From Tigriopus japonicus (lineage: Eukaryota; Arthropoda; Copepoda; Harpacticoida; Harpacticidae), in assembly GCA_010645155.1 (NCBI GenBank), contig JAAGOF010000204.1:596415-660414 (forward strand): a stretch of 64,000 nucleotides of DNA. Direction: 5' to 3'. The notes below the pieces were generated by a model. The model was not told the DNA's origin and ran no database searches. It saw only the letters and a list, made by a program, of their open reading frames with translations. The translations under genes and the position numbers were made by a program. Positions 54,373 to 64,000 of the stretch are shown here, in pieces (position 1 is the stretch's first letter; every line of letters starts with the position of its first letter).

Positions 54373-57300
54373 ATGAGCGGCTCATTTTGGGGCCGATGGC
54401 GGGGCGGTCGACCTCGACGGGTGCGCCATCTCCTGGCCACGGGAGGCGGTCCATTCCATTCCACGCCCAATTCATCCTCCTGTCAGCCTGGCTTTCGATA
54501 TCCACCTCGTCAGTAAGTCATCCATCCATCCATCCCTCCATCCATTTGTATAATCTTACTGATGAATTCGTTGCTCTCAGCAGCGTGTCCTTGTTCTCCT
54601 CGTCGTCAATTTTGTCATCGGTGGATTCCACGGTGGGTTTGGGTCCGGATTTGAATCGACCCACGATCTCGACCGCGGCCACGGAGGCCGAGCGAGTGGG
54701 TTTGCGTAATGCCAGCGAGGAGCCTTTGCCCACGTTGACCTTGCCGGATCAGGCTAAGGTGGTGATTTGCGGGGGCGGGGCTCAAGGGGCGGCTATCGCG
54801 TACAAATTGGCTCAACGGGGTCTTGGGCCCGACACGGTGGTCATTGACAAGGTACAAAGAGAGAAGAAGGAAACCATTGATTGATTTTTTTAAAGGTTTT
54901 TTGGGTATGCCAAAAGATTGTTCATCAGTGTCCTTGGTTCAGAAACATAAGAAGTAAAATGATTGGGAAAGTAGAAATTCTTTAAAAACTCTTTTTCAGC
55001 TAGATTGATCTCGAGTCGCTCAAATCGCTAGCTTAAAGGATCATCAAGAGATTTAGGGAAAACTATTCATCAAGAAAGTTTGGCAGATTAGTTGCAACAT
55101 GAAATATTTTTTAATGTTGTTACAACAAACTTGACTGATTAAAACAAAATTGAAAATAGGATCAAATATTTTTTCCAGCCATCATTAATTTTGCTTCTGG
55201 TTTCATATTAGTATCGGGGGTTAGATCTGCTAACCTGAATTAGAGATTAGGTTATGGGACCAAACGAGAATTAATCTGTTACTCTGTTATCGTCGATAAC
55301 TTAACGAAGACATTTTTGATTTTTTTGGTTTAGTTTTTGGACCGTATAGCATGGTTAAGACTATGGGTCATAAGGAGTCCCATTCTATTTTCTAGGGTGA
55401 ATTCGGCGGTGGAACTACATGGCATTCCTCCGGATTGGTGGGATTGCTCAAGTTCAGTCCAGTGGAAACTCGATTGAGTCGGATCTCGCGGGATCTCTAT
55501 CATGAGCTCGAGGCCCAGGGTTACTACACGGGATGGAAACCCGTGGGCAGTTTGTACGTGGCTCAAACCAAAGAACGGATGCATCACTACAAACGTCTCA
55601 AATCCGAAGCCTCGGGAAGAGACGTAGAATGTGAAATTCTGGGACGGGATCGTATTGGCGAGTTGTGTCCCATTATCAAGTTGGACGATCTGGAAGGCGG
55701 TCTTTGGGTGCCCGGAGATGGCGTGGCTAATCCTTTGGAGATCTGTCTAGCTCTGACGCAATTGGCATCGCGTCAAGGGGTCAAATTTGTGTCCAATTGT
55801 GAAGTGGAACGGGTGGAAGTCCAAAACGGCGAAGTCCAAGGCGTTACAACTAACCAAGGATACATTCCATGCGATCATTTTGTGAACACGGCTGGTTATT
55901 GGTCAAGATACGTTGGAACCTTGTCCTATCCTCGAGTGCATGTGCCATTACATCCGGCCGAACATTACTTCTTGCACACCAAGCCAGTGGCCAATTTACC
56001 GCCTAATAACCCGGTTGTCAGAGATCCCGATAGTCACATCTACTTCCGAGAAAACGAAGGCCGCTTTTTGGCCGGAGGATTCGAACCCAAGGCCAAACCA
56101 GCCTTTGAAGTAGGTTCCTTTTGTTGAAAGAAAGTTAAAAGGGCTCATGACTAACTATTTATGGCGACTTTAGGACGGTTTCCCGCTAGGAGGTCCACGA
56201 GACCTTACTGTCGATTGGGATCACTTTTACGTGCTACTCGAAGGACTTCTCAAACGCGTTCCCTCCATGGAAAATGCCATATTGGACCGACTCACTAACG
56301 GACCTGAGCCGTTTTCTCCCGATGGTCAATGGATTTTGGGCCAAGCTCCAGAAGTATGAGAGATTTATTTGGGCTGGGCTTATAAGTAAAATATTGTCAA
56401 TGGCACTTTGATTAAATTCCAGGTTAAACGATATTATGTGGCAGCTGCCATGCGATCTATAGGCGTGGGCGCGGCTGGGGGCGTGGGCGAAGTGATAGCT
56501 GATTATATCACCAAAGGACGCACACCATTCGACATGTACAACTTGGACATCCAACGCTTCCTTCCCCTTCATAATAATCGCAAATTTCTCCGAGATCGAG
56601 TGCGAGAAGTTCCCGGACTCATTTACGCCATACCCTACCCATTCTCCGAGTTCAAAACGGGTCGAGCTCTGAGAACATCGCCCATCTTTACCAAATTGAA
56701 AGAGGCGGGTGCGAGGTTCAACCAAGTCATGGGATACGAACGACCCATGTACTTTGAGAAGGAATCCCTCGAACCCAATTTCCTCGGTTTGGAATACATC
56801 AAATCGGACGGCGAACGAGAGCCCAAACCCGAGGACACGCTTAATATTGCCAAATCCAATACTTTCTACAAACCGAGTTGGTTTTCCATTGTAGAAAAAG
56901 AGTTTATCGCAGCTCGCGAGAAAGTCGCTTTGTGCGATTACACATCCTTTGCCAAAATGGATATCTGGTCCAGCAATCTGGAGGTGGTGGACTACATGCA
57001 AAAGCTTTGCTCCAACGACGTAAATATTCCCATCGGTGAGTCCGGGTTGTTGTTATTCCTATTTTATACTTTCAATTGGGATTAAACATTCTATATTATA
57101 GGCAGCATCATTCATACGGGGATGCAAAATGAGGACGGTGGCTACGAAAACGATTGTTCTGTGGCCCGATTGGCGGAAAATCGATACATGCTCATGTCCC
57201 CGTCCATCCAGCAGATGAAGTCCTACTCTTGGATGAAGAAGCATCTGCCCCAAGACAATTCAGTCTACCTCCATGATGTGACTTCCTTGTACACGTCACT

Positions 57301-58054
57301 CTGTCTCATGGGCCCCAAATCAATGGGTGTGCTTGAGAAGATCACGGACATGCAACTCGACAGCAAAGCCTTTCCGTTCTTCACCTTCAAATATCTGGAC
57401 ATCGGATGCGCCCCAGACATCCTCACTATGAACATAACGCACACGGGTGAATTGGGATGCGTGTTCTATATCCCCAACGAGTTTGCACTTCATGTTTTCG
57501 AGACTCTTTTCGAGGCTGGACAAGAATTTGGCATTAAACACCTCGGATACTACGCCATGCGAGCTCTCCGAATCGAAAAGTTTTACGCCTTCTGGGGACA
57601 AGACCTTGATTCCCAATCGACACCCAAAGACTGCGGTCGAAACTATCGGGTCAAGATCCATTCAGATATCGATTTCATCGGCAAGGAACGGCTCACTCAA
57701 ATGGAAAAAGAACCTCGAAAAAAGATCCTAGTTATGCTTCTGCTAGACCGCACTGAACATAACTACGAAGTGGATCCTTGGCCTTGGGGTAACGAACCCA
57801 TCTTTCGCGACGGTCGCTATGTGGGCACCGTGACCACGGCTAGTTATGGGTTTTCTCTGAAACGTCACGTGGCTTTGGGTTTCGTTCATAAACAAGAAGA
57901 CCAAGAAGGAGTCACGGATGAATGGGTGAGATCGGGAGAATACGAGATTGAGATTGCTGGAACGCGTTATCCGGCCAAGGTTCGACTCTCGCCTCCAGTT
58001 TTACCTGCCCGAATCGAAGCGGAAGGGTCGGAAAAACTCAATCTGACCAAATAA
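54373..58054 (+). CDS. PDPR: Pyruvate dehydrogenase phosphatase regulatory subunit, mitochondrial
   Basis: Coding exons 54373-54512, 54581-54851, 55396-56109, 56174-56353, 56423-57035 and 57102-58054, 956 aa; all introns are GT-AG and phases agree. The start is fixed by phase: only the frame of ATG 54373 joins exon 2. It gives an Arg-rich, acid-free N-terminus (MSGSFWGRWRGG...) typical of a matrix-targeting presequence. Residues ~105-137 hold the FAD Rossmann motif GGGAQG (111-116) and a beta-2 Asp (D136). DAO and FAO domains follow, and from ~560 a folate-binding GcvT-type fold. GGYENDC, RIEKFYAFWGQD and DPWPWGNEPI are PDPR signatures that separate it from sarcosine and dimethylglycine dehydrogenases. 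PDPR tunes the Mg2+ requirement of the PDP catalytic subunit, which reactivates pyruvate dehydrogenase. Unlike my recollection of human PDPR, it keeps TTWH (His147), the flavin-linking position of the dehydrogenase relatives. Confidence 0.92.
54513..54580 (+). repeat. PDPR intron 1 with CATC tandem repeat
   Basis: A 68-bp intron starting gtaagt; most of its first half is CATC repeats (about 54519-54545) and its end is ttgctctcag. Translating it in the exon-2 frame gives a fortuitous SIHPSIH stretch that makes the exon look longer than it is. Confidence 0.8.
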
Positions 58055-58175
58055 CTATCATAAAACGTTCCACGCGACGCAACAAAATGACGAATCAAAT
58101 CATACACCAGTTCCGAGTAGAATATTATATATAGCACAATGAATTCTTTGAAGTTGGCCTAAATCATTGATTGCG

Positions 58176-61100
58176 TCAAGTGTACGAGTATTGAAGCGAT
58201 AGGTTGTTCTCCGTTTGGTTGTGTGGATAATCCATGATGGCTGTGATCAGGAGGTCAGAAAAGGAATCTCGGGCAACCAAAAGTAGGAAGTAATTGCCGA
58301 CGGCCGGTTTGGGTATTGTGATATCTCGACTGAAAAGAAGGTCATCGCTTTAGCAACCATGATTACGACAGTAATTGGACCATTACTACCTGTAGAGCAC
58401 CGATCCCACGTAACTTTCCGCTGCTGTCACGGTGGCCTTGATATCGTAATTGATTGGCGTTGGCGGTTGATTCTTCTTCAAGAAGAGATCATACTTCTCT
58501 GGAGCTCCTAACGTACCACGAAGAGCTATATTGGCACTCACTGACATGTATCTCACATCATCGCGATCGACCACGAAACTTTAAAACGAAACGTGTTTTA
58601 TGCATTTTTAGAATGGACAACTTTATAGTTTAGTGTTTGGTCATGTTAACAACATTCTTTCATCCTTTTTTAACTCGAAATAGCTCTCTAGAAAATGATT
58701 CACATGTGCTCTCTTTGTAATGGACCGAAAGAGGGCGCTTAACCGTAACTGTAAGAGGGCGCAAATAAAAAAAAAACTGAAAGGTTCAGTTTCAAAGATT
58801 TTTGGACCAAAACAATCCTTTTTTCTGTCCACAAACTCCATTCTTTATATTACATATCTGATTTTGGTTTTAGTAGGCAAAACCGAAACAAAAACCGAAA
58901 TTTCGGCTGAAAGCACGTTCGGTTCATTACTTGTCCCTCCTCTTCCCAAAAAACTGAACGCAGAAGGTCTCTTTGAATTTAGGGAGCATGTTTTTATTTC
59001 GAAACAAAAGAACTTTCACTTTTTTTTCATCTCAACCCATATTGGTCCTATTGGAGAGAAACCGTACTAGAATTAGACAGAGGGATGGCCATTTATCAGA
59101 GTTTCATGAGGCTCGATTTCGTATCGAATCCGTAGTTATGGACCGAAAGCTGAAATTTTGTTTGAGTCTAGGGATTGGAACCGAAACCGATGGCATTGTA
59201 AAGAATTAAATTTGGAAAATTTTGCCCACAAGAACTCGGCAAAAGTTATGACAAAGGAACGTACCACAAAAATTAAGAAAAAAATCAAAGTAAATAATGT
59301 TCTGCCTATGTTTTGCGCCCTTCAGCGAAAGCGTTCGGGTTCTGTTACACACGTTCTTTCGGTCCATTAACAATTACAAATTCAAGACTTACTCAAATAA
59401 ACCATGTGACAGTTTGTCAAATGAGTACAATGGGTCGCATGTTAACGCATCTAATTCGTGGTGTTTAGTATACTATAATTGCGCTTGAGTATACTCTAAT
59501 TTTAGTTTGGTCGTAACATGCGGAATATTTGAACAAACCTCAAGATAAGTATACTCTTCCGGCAGAGATATTTTTAAGTATACTCTAAGGGCACGAGTGC
59601 ACCTTCGTGTTGCACTCGCGCTCTTTAGATTAGAGGCTGTGACTCAGTGCGCCCATTTCAGCGAGGGTGAAATAAGCCTAAGTTACCCATATCTGCTACA
59701 TACTGCGTTGAGAAAAGCTGTCTGACCATAAAAAAACTGTTTGTGTGGAAACACTGGGCCTGTGTTGTTAAACACAAGTTTAAACAGTTAAACTTCAAGC
59801 CCATTTATTATACAAGTGCCAAATTCGGACTCGTTCAAAATCGAACTGAAAGTCGATTTCTCAAAGATTTTCAAGTCTAACTGAATCCAATTCAACTTTA
59901 AGCGGGAACTCTTGAAGAAAACGACGAGAGCAACGATTTGATCATCTTCCAACGTGCTCGGAAACATCAAAAAGTGCGTCAATCAGACAAAATGAATGAG
60001 CCTTCCTTCAACACCACCACCCCGGATACAACGAACCAATGGATGGGTATGGAATCAATAGAAAATTGTGAATAAAAGACACAAGGCAGAATAAGAGGCA
60101 TCGACTCCGCTTGCAAATCCATCCCTCATCACTCAAAGGCCACACCTACCAATGGACTTGTCCACGGATCAACCAACTACGCAAAAGCATAAAAGAAAAA
60201 AACTTCAACGGGAATAATAAGCCGCGCTCATGGAAGGCCCCGCCAAAATTGCCCATCTTCAACCCAAGAACCCACAACGCTCCCATGTTGCCAATAACGT
60301 CATTTCAGTCCATGTGTTTGAGACACTACTGTTTTTTCGATTTGAAATTGATGCCAAAAAATCGGATAGATAAGCCGCTTCAAGGAAAATAGGATTTGGT
60401 CTAAACATTCTCAAGAGTTCATGGAAGCATAACTAGAACGACCAAACGGATTGGATCGTGTCCCGGACTTTCTCTACAACTATCACTTTTAATTCAAAAG
60501 ATGCTCCAATATGTTCATTTGTGTTATTCTCCTAACGAATAATTAAGATGCAAGTTTTCGCCACGGAAACGAAAAAAGACATTGAAAGAATAAATGCTGC
60601 TGTTTCAATAACATTTTCGAGGAAATTTCAATACCAATAGAACTATGGATTACGCCTTTTGTATCCTTTAATTCCGAAAGCTCCGAGGACATCTTGTTTT
60701 TTTTCGGGACCTCTCAAGAACTATTTTCTTATGACATACTATATGTTTAAGTGTATTTGAGCCACAAATGACAAATTGTCTTCAATTTTGAAAACTAGGA
60801 AAGAACTAAGTCCACCATTTATGTTTTATCATTATCAATAATTGCAAATACTGTACCAATGAAATTCAGCTCGGCTTTGAAATATCTGTCACAGAAACCC
60901 TCCTTGTCCCCGTTTTGACATAAAAAACGTATCAAATCTATCTTTGGTCTCGCAAAGCTATCCTCTACTCTGAAATTGCATGGGCAAATTGTGTGAGTAC
61001 ACAACAATTGCTATACTCATCGGTTTGTTTCACGTTAAGTATACTTGAGGTCAGCTATGTAGTAAGACCAGAGTTGAGTATACTATAAAACAAATCGATC

Positions 61101-61479
61101 TTATGTGCGTTAACATGCGACCCATTGTCAGATTCACGTACTCTTAACAGACACCACTGATACTGCTAATCACAAAATATTAAAATGCACTTAATTGGGC
61201 TTACATCATATTCTGATGTTGTCCAGCTTTGAGTTGAATACCGTGAGTTGCCGTAAATCGTTGTCCAGGAGAGTTCAATCGCATCAATTTTGTGTCAGAT
61301 TCTCGTGCACCTTTGCGATCCATGGCATGATGAGATTGGTGAGATCTTTGACTCAGACAGCATTTCCCTTGATTAGCTATCAATAACGTTTTTGTTTTAA
61401 TGGAACAATCTAGCATGGAAATTGACTAATTCAACTTACCCGAGAGGACTAATAGAATGGCTGTAGTTAGTTTTAACAT
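58176..61479 (-). CDS. Secreted protein with a PPC-like beta-sandwich domain
   Basis: Minus-strand exons 61479-61440, 61376-61205, 58578-58390 and 58329-58176 join in phase to 184 aa. Residues 1-14 (MLKLTTAILLVLSA) are a signal peptide, split by a 63-bp intron. Residues ~20-50 are polar and basic with adjacent Cys (KCC). From ~55 to 170 is a predicted all-beta domain: QNMIFVVDRDD, then YDLFLKKNQPPTP, then ITIPKPAVGNYFLLLVAR. The 'DLYL..G..PT' strand and the later 'I-IP-P--G-Y-L-V' strands resemble the PPC (bacterial pre-peptidase C-terminal) fold. N171-Q-T and N176-L-S are N-glycosylation sequons. No protease domain is attached, so it may be a stand-alone binding module; the function is unknown. 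Exon 2 could instead begin at 61367 (three residues shorter). The 2626-bp intron could hide another exon, although the phase fits without one. Confidence 0.72.
58718..59369. mobile_element. CCGAAA-rich inverted-repeat element
   Basis: taatggaccgaaaga at 58718-58732 reappears inverted at 59355-59369, bounding 652 bp. The interior contains many CCGAAA motifs (for example near 58880-58900, 59141 and 59178-59188). No transposase frame and no target-site duplication were found. It is probably a short non-autonomous transposon or a remnant; a hAT relationship is a guess from the CCGAAA arrays. It lies in the large intron of the secreted-protein gene. Confidence 0.5.
59427..61128. mobile_element. 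1.7-kb terminal-inverted-repeat element (non-autonomous)
   Basis: The ends are a perfect 23-bp inverted repeat: acaatgggtcgcatgttaac plus gca at 59427-59449 and its complement at 61106-61128. The palindrome AGTATACT occurs four times in the first 160 bp (59467, 59488, 59548, 59577) and twice in the last 95 bp (61038, 61077), a sub-terminal arrangement typical of transposase-binding sites. The interior has no transposase-like reading frame, so it would depend on a partner. I could not find a target-site duplication (aaatgagt on the left, cagattca on the right) and cannot assign a superfamily. It is inserted in the 2.6-kb intron of the secreted PPC-like gene. Confidence 0.8.
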
Positions 61480-62537
61480 TGTGTTGCACTTTGGAATGGA
61501 AAAAATGTTTAAAATTTATCAAGTATAAAGTAAGTCGAGGGAAGATTCTGAAGAGGCCCTTGTTTGGCGGGCAAAAAATGAACGACTAATTTTTCGTCCA
61601 GATGTCTTGCACGTCGAGAAGTACGAAAGATTACTCAAGATGTTTAGCTTCTCGCTGAGCTCGTTTCATTGGCACCATTGCCGAAACTTCATTTTCCCGC
61701 GGAGAAGACCATGTGCCATCGATCGTACTCGTTATGTAGTAGAACTAGTAACGATGGAAAGGAGGCATACGCACACATGTGTACGTAAGTGATTCTTTGC
61801 GACAGTCACACGAGTCATACGCAAACGCAAGATCAGATTTTTTAGGGAAGCACCAACTTTCAGAACACGGTTGGAAACGCAGTCATCAAAGGCAAAAACG
61901 TGGAGGACAAACAATGGTTTTGTTCAGTAAATTCAGGAAATTAAAAGAAATGTATTAAACTTATCTTGTTGTAAGTGAGTATTTGAATGAAAGTGTCTTT
62001 TTTGGTTTTTGAAATGAAAATGAATGTAAAACGTAAAATGCAAACAAAAAATATTTTACAATCAAAGCTTAATACACTTAATAAAAAATCCTCGATTTAT
62101 TGATTTAAAAATACTATTGTCTTTGATCAAATGTACATTGAATGCAAAACTTCTCTAAATATAAGAATAACTTTTTTATCATGCCTTTAAAAAAGTTTCA
62201 AGAAACTATTCAATACGAATTATGCGCCAATTTAGACAACAATTTTTTGGTCATTTTTATTCGTCCCTATTTATATCGCTAAGCAAACCGTGCAAAAATC
62301 AGGGAGAGTGTGGTAGGTTTCCACTGGGAAAGATTTCCGTCATCAATGAAAGAGATGATCACCTCAAATCCCTTTCATTTAAAAAGTGATCATGTACAGA
62401 AAGGTTTTAATAGCACTTCATTTAGCAAACTGTTGACAATTCTCCTCGGGCTTTTCTGATTCCGGACTTTTAGATGAACACAAGACTGGTTTTATATGGT
62501 ACATAGTATCTTCATCGAGATATTGTCAGTAACAATT
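61480..62537. other. Intergenic space between the two minus-strand genes
   Basis: Probably the promoter of the secreted-protein gene and the 3' UTR of the unidentified gene. It is strongly AT-rich from about 61920 to 62280. No coding frame is supported. Confidence 0.5.
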
Positions 62538-63492
62538 TTAAGCAGCTTTCAAAGACTTTTCTTGTTTGACCTGAAAGAAAAAAATATACTCAGATTTTTC
62601 CAACAGTGTCAAAAAAGTGTAGCAATAAAGGGTATTTCATAATCAGGCAATCGTACGGGATGTTTGGGGAGGCAATGAAATCTTTTTGAGTGGACTTAAC
62701 CACTAAAAAATGCATGCACTCCAAATTACTTTTCCAATAGAAGCAAAGGCTCCATTTTGGTTTACTCTCATTCATTCATTCAATCACTCACCAACCAAGC
62801 TTGCAATTTGGTGAGTGCGCCAAAGTCTTGGATGTAACCCGGTTTCGAGGTTTTTATGAATTGAACGATTGTCCTGATTTGTTGAATCCACAAGACCGTT
62901 AAATCTTGAATAGATCGGACCTGCGCAAGAGGAAGAAGATTGGCACATCATTCACACTTTGCCTTGATTGACAATGACAGCTCTTCCTTCGTCCTCGCTC
63001 TGTCTTCTTACCTCCTTGAGATCGTCCGTCAGTTGAAGAAGACGATTCTTGAAATACTCGTTCACGTCCATGATCAAGTTAAAGATTCGTCGGGTTTCGC
63101 CGCTCATGATTTCCCAACCATGACGGACATTTCGACCCAAGTAAATGGCTTGCTTGTCCACATAAAGAAGATCAGCGTTCTTGTTCAAGTCTCGAGAGAC
63201 GTGTTTTCGCCCAATTTCATCACGGATGGTTTGGAATCGGTACTGGACTTTTTGAGGGTTGTAGAGGGACTCTACCAACCACATCTGGGAGAATATTACC
63301 ATGATTTCTTTAGTAGGGAAATAGATTAGAAGATGATTTTGATTTTCAATATTACCCAATTGTTCCAATCAATCAGAGGGTAGACCTTATCCGATATCCA
63401 TTGGAGAACTCCACCATTGAAACGCCATGAAAGTCGTAACAGACGTTTGACGGTGCTTCGAAAATCCAATGTTCCCGTCAGTTTTGTATCTT
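62538..63492 (-). CDS. Unidentified gene, last four exons (5' part beyond the window)
   Basis: Minus-strand exons 63492-63356, 63284-63012, 62920-62792 and 62570-62538 have good GT-AG borders and compatible phases. They encode the C-terminal 189 residues, ending VKQEKSLKAA and a TAA at 62540-62538. The first visible exon begins with two bases of a split codon, so at least one more coding exon lies upstream, probably past the right edge. The sequence is basic and helix-rich with many Trp (WRFNGGVLQW, LIDWNNW, VLWIQQI), and has no Cys, no obvious transmembrane segment and no motif I recognise. It lies about 1.1 kb upstream of the secreted PPC-like gene on the same strand. Splice structure makes a real gene likely; the product is unknown. 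Confidence 0.65.
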
Positions 63493-64000
63493 CTGAAAAT
63501 TAAGAAAATTAATTAAGTTGTTTGTGAAGCAATATCTGTAAGATTAAAAGGATTAAAAGGAAAAGGAGGACTGTGAAATTCGAGATAAAATTCTGGTGTA
63601 AAATACAAGCAAGGAGTTTATTCTTTTTTATGTCTTCTTTTTTAACTCTTCTTTTTATTCCTTTTTTTGTAGTGTGGAAGCAAAGAAGGAAAATTTTCTT
63701 GAAAGCAAAAAATCAATTCAAGCTAACTTTTTATAGTCTAAATGCCCGGGATTGTCTGGCCATCTAATCGAGGAAATTTAAGTGCTTTCATGAAAGGGAC
63801 GATTTCCTTCTTTGCATCAAGATCGAGAAAACCGTTTAGGAAAGAAGAGTCTCTTTTGCTTTACTTATAAGCAAGAATTACACCTATAAGGTGCAATTGA
63901 GGCTTGATGTTAAAGCAAAGGAGTCTCTTCTTTCGTTTCCGTCTTGTTTGCTTTTGAAGAAACAAGAAAAGCGTCCGTATGATGGAGTAAGAATTTTAAT
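63493..64000. other. Intron of the partial minus-strand gene (window edge)
   Basis: No exon is recognisable here on the minus strand, so this is most likely intron of the truncated gene. It contains the 95-bp hairpin at 63840-63934. Confidence 0.5.
63840..63934. repeat. 95-bp imperfect palindrome (long hairpin)
   Basis: Two 46-base arms (63840-63885 and 63889-63934) are inverted copies aligned without gaps, separated by the loop ATA. I count 35 of 46 identical positions, plus three that would pair as G-U in RNA read from the plus strand. It could be a microRNA-like precursor, a palindromic mini-transposon or a recombination scar. The 3-base loop is unusually tight for a microRNA precursor. 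Confidence 0.75.

Noticed and set aside
54348..54884. 178-codon open frame as a single PDPR exon
   Set aside because: It starts at TTG, includes the CATC-repeat intron and reads past the donor at 54852.
56234..57001. 255-codon minus-strand open frame
   Set aside because: It is antisense to PDPR exons and overlaps two PDPR introns; the plus strand has clear homology.
1..64000. CRISPR arrays, operons, bacterial promoters or terminators
   Set aside because: The window is eukaryotic. Tandem repeats present are microsatellites without spacer structure.

Overview
This is eukaryotic nuclear DNA, most likely from an arthropod and plausibly a copepod-like crustacean. The support is GT/AG introns mostly 60-90 bp long, animal-specific genes (a SoxB1 transcription factor and the PDP regulatory subunit), and abundant simple repeats. 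The species cannot be fixed from the sequence. Two runs of N show it is a scaffold, and both gaps are flanked by near-identical duplicated sequence, which points to assembly or haplotype artefacts.

Layout. From 1 to about 27.1 kb I find no convincing protein-coding gene. This stretch holds simple repeats, a decayed hAT transposase fragment (about 6.65 kb), a tRNA-like fragment (about 13.66 kb), a CCGAAA-rich repeat (about 13.85 kb) and the two artefactual gaps. At 27.4-30.3 kb, on the plus strand, lies a two-exon SoxB1 (Sox2/SoxNeuro-like) gene with a complete HMG box and the diagnostic SoxB1 C-terminal block. From 30.3 to about 54.2 kb there is again no gene I can support. That stretch holds microsatellites, a 5S-like fragment and a repeated pair at 39.96 and 40.86 kb. 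SoxB1 therefore sits between two long gene-free flanks, as expected for a developmental regulator with distant enhancers.

The last 10 kb is gene-dense. PDPR (regulatory subunit of mitochondrial pyruvate dehydrogenase phosphatase; six coding exons, 956 aa) runs on the plus strand from 54373 to 58054. Converging on it with only 121 bp between stop codons is a four-exon minus-strand gene (61479 to 58176) for a 184-aa secreted protein. It resembles a stand-alone PPC-type beta-sandwich domain. Its 2.6-kb intron carries two transposon-like insertions, the better one a 1.7-kb element with perfect 23-bp inverted ends and six copies of an 8-bp palindrome. Upstream of it, also on the minus strand, are the last four exons of an unidentified gene that continues past the right edge. 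Near that edge is a 95-bp nearly perfect hairpin.

The exon models were built by hand from splice sites, reading-frame phase and remembered protein families. No alignment or transcript evidence was available. The genes do not form one pathway. The most interesting items are the PPC-like secreted protein, the PDPR homologue that keeps the flavin-linking histidine motif, and the 1.7-kb inverted-repeat element.
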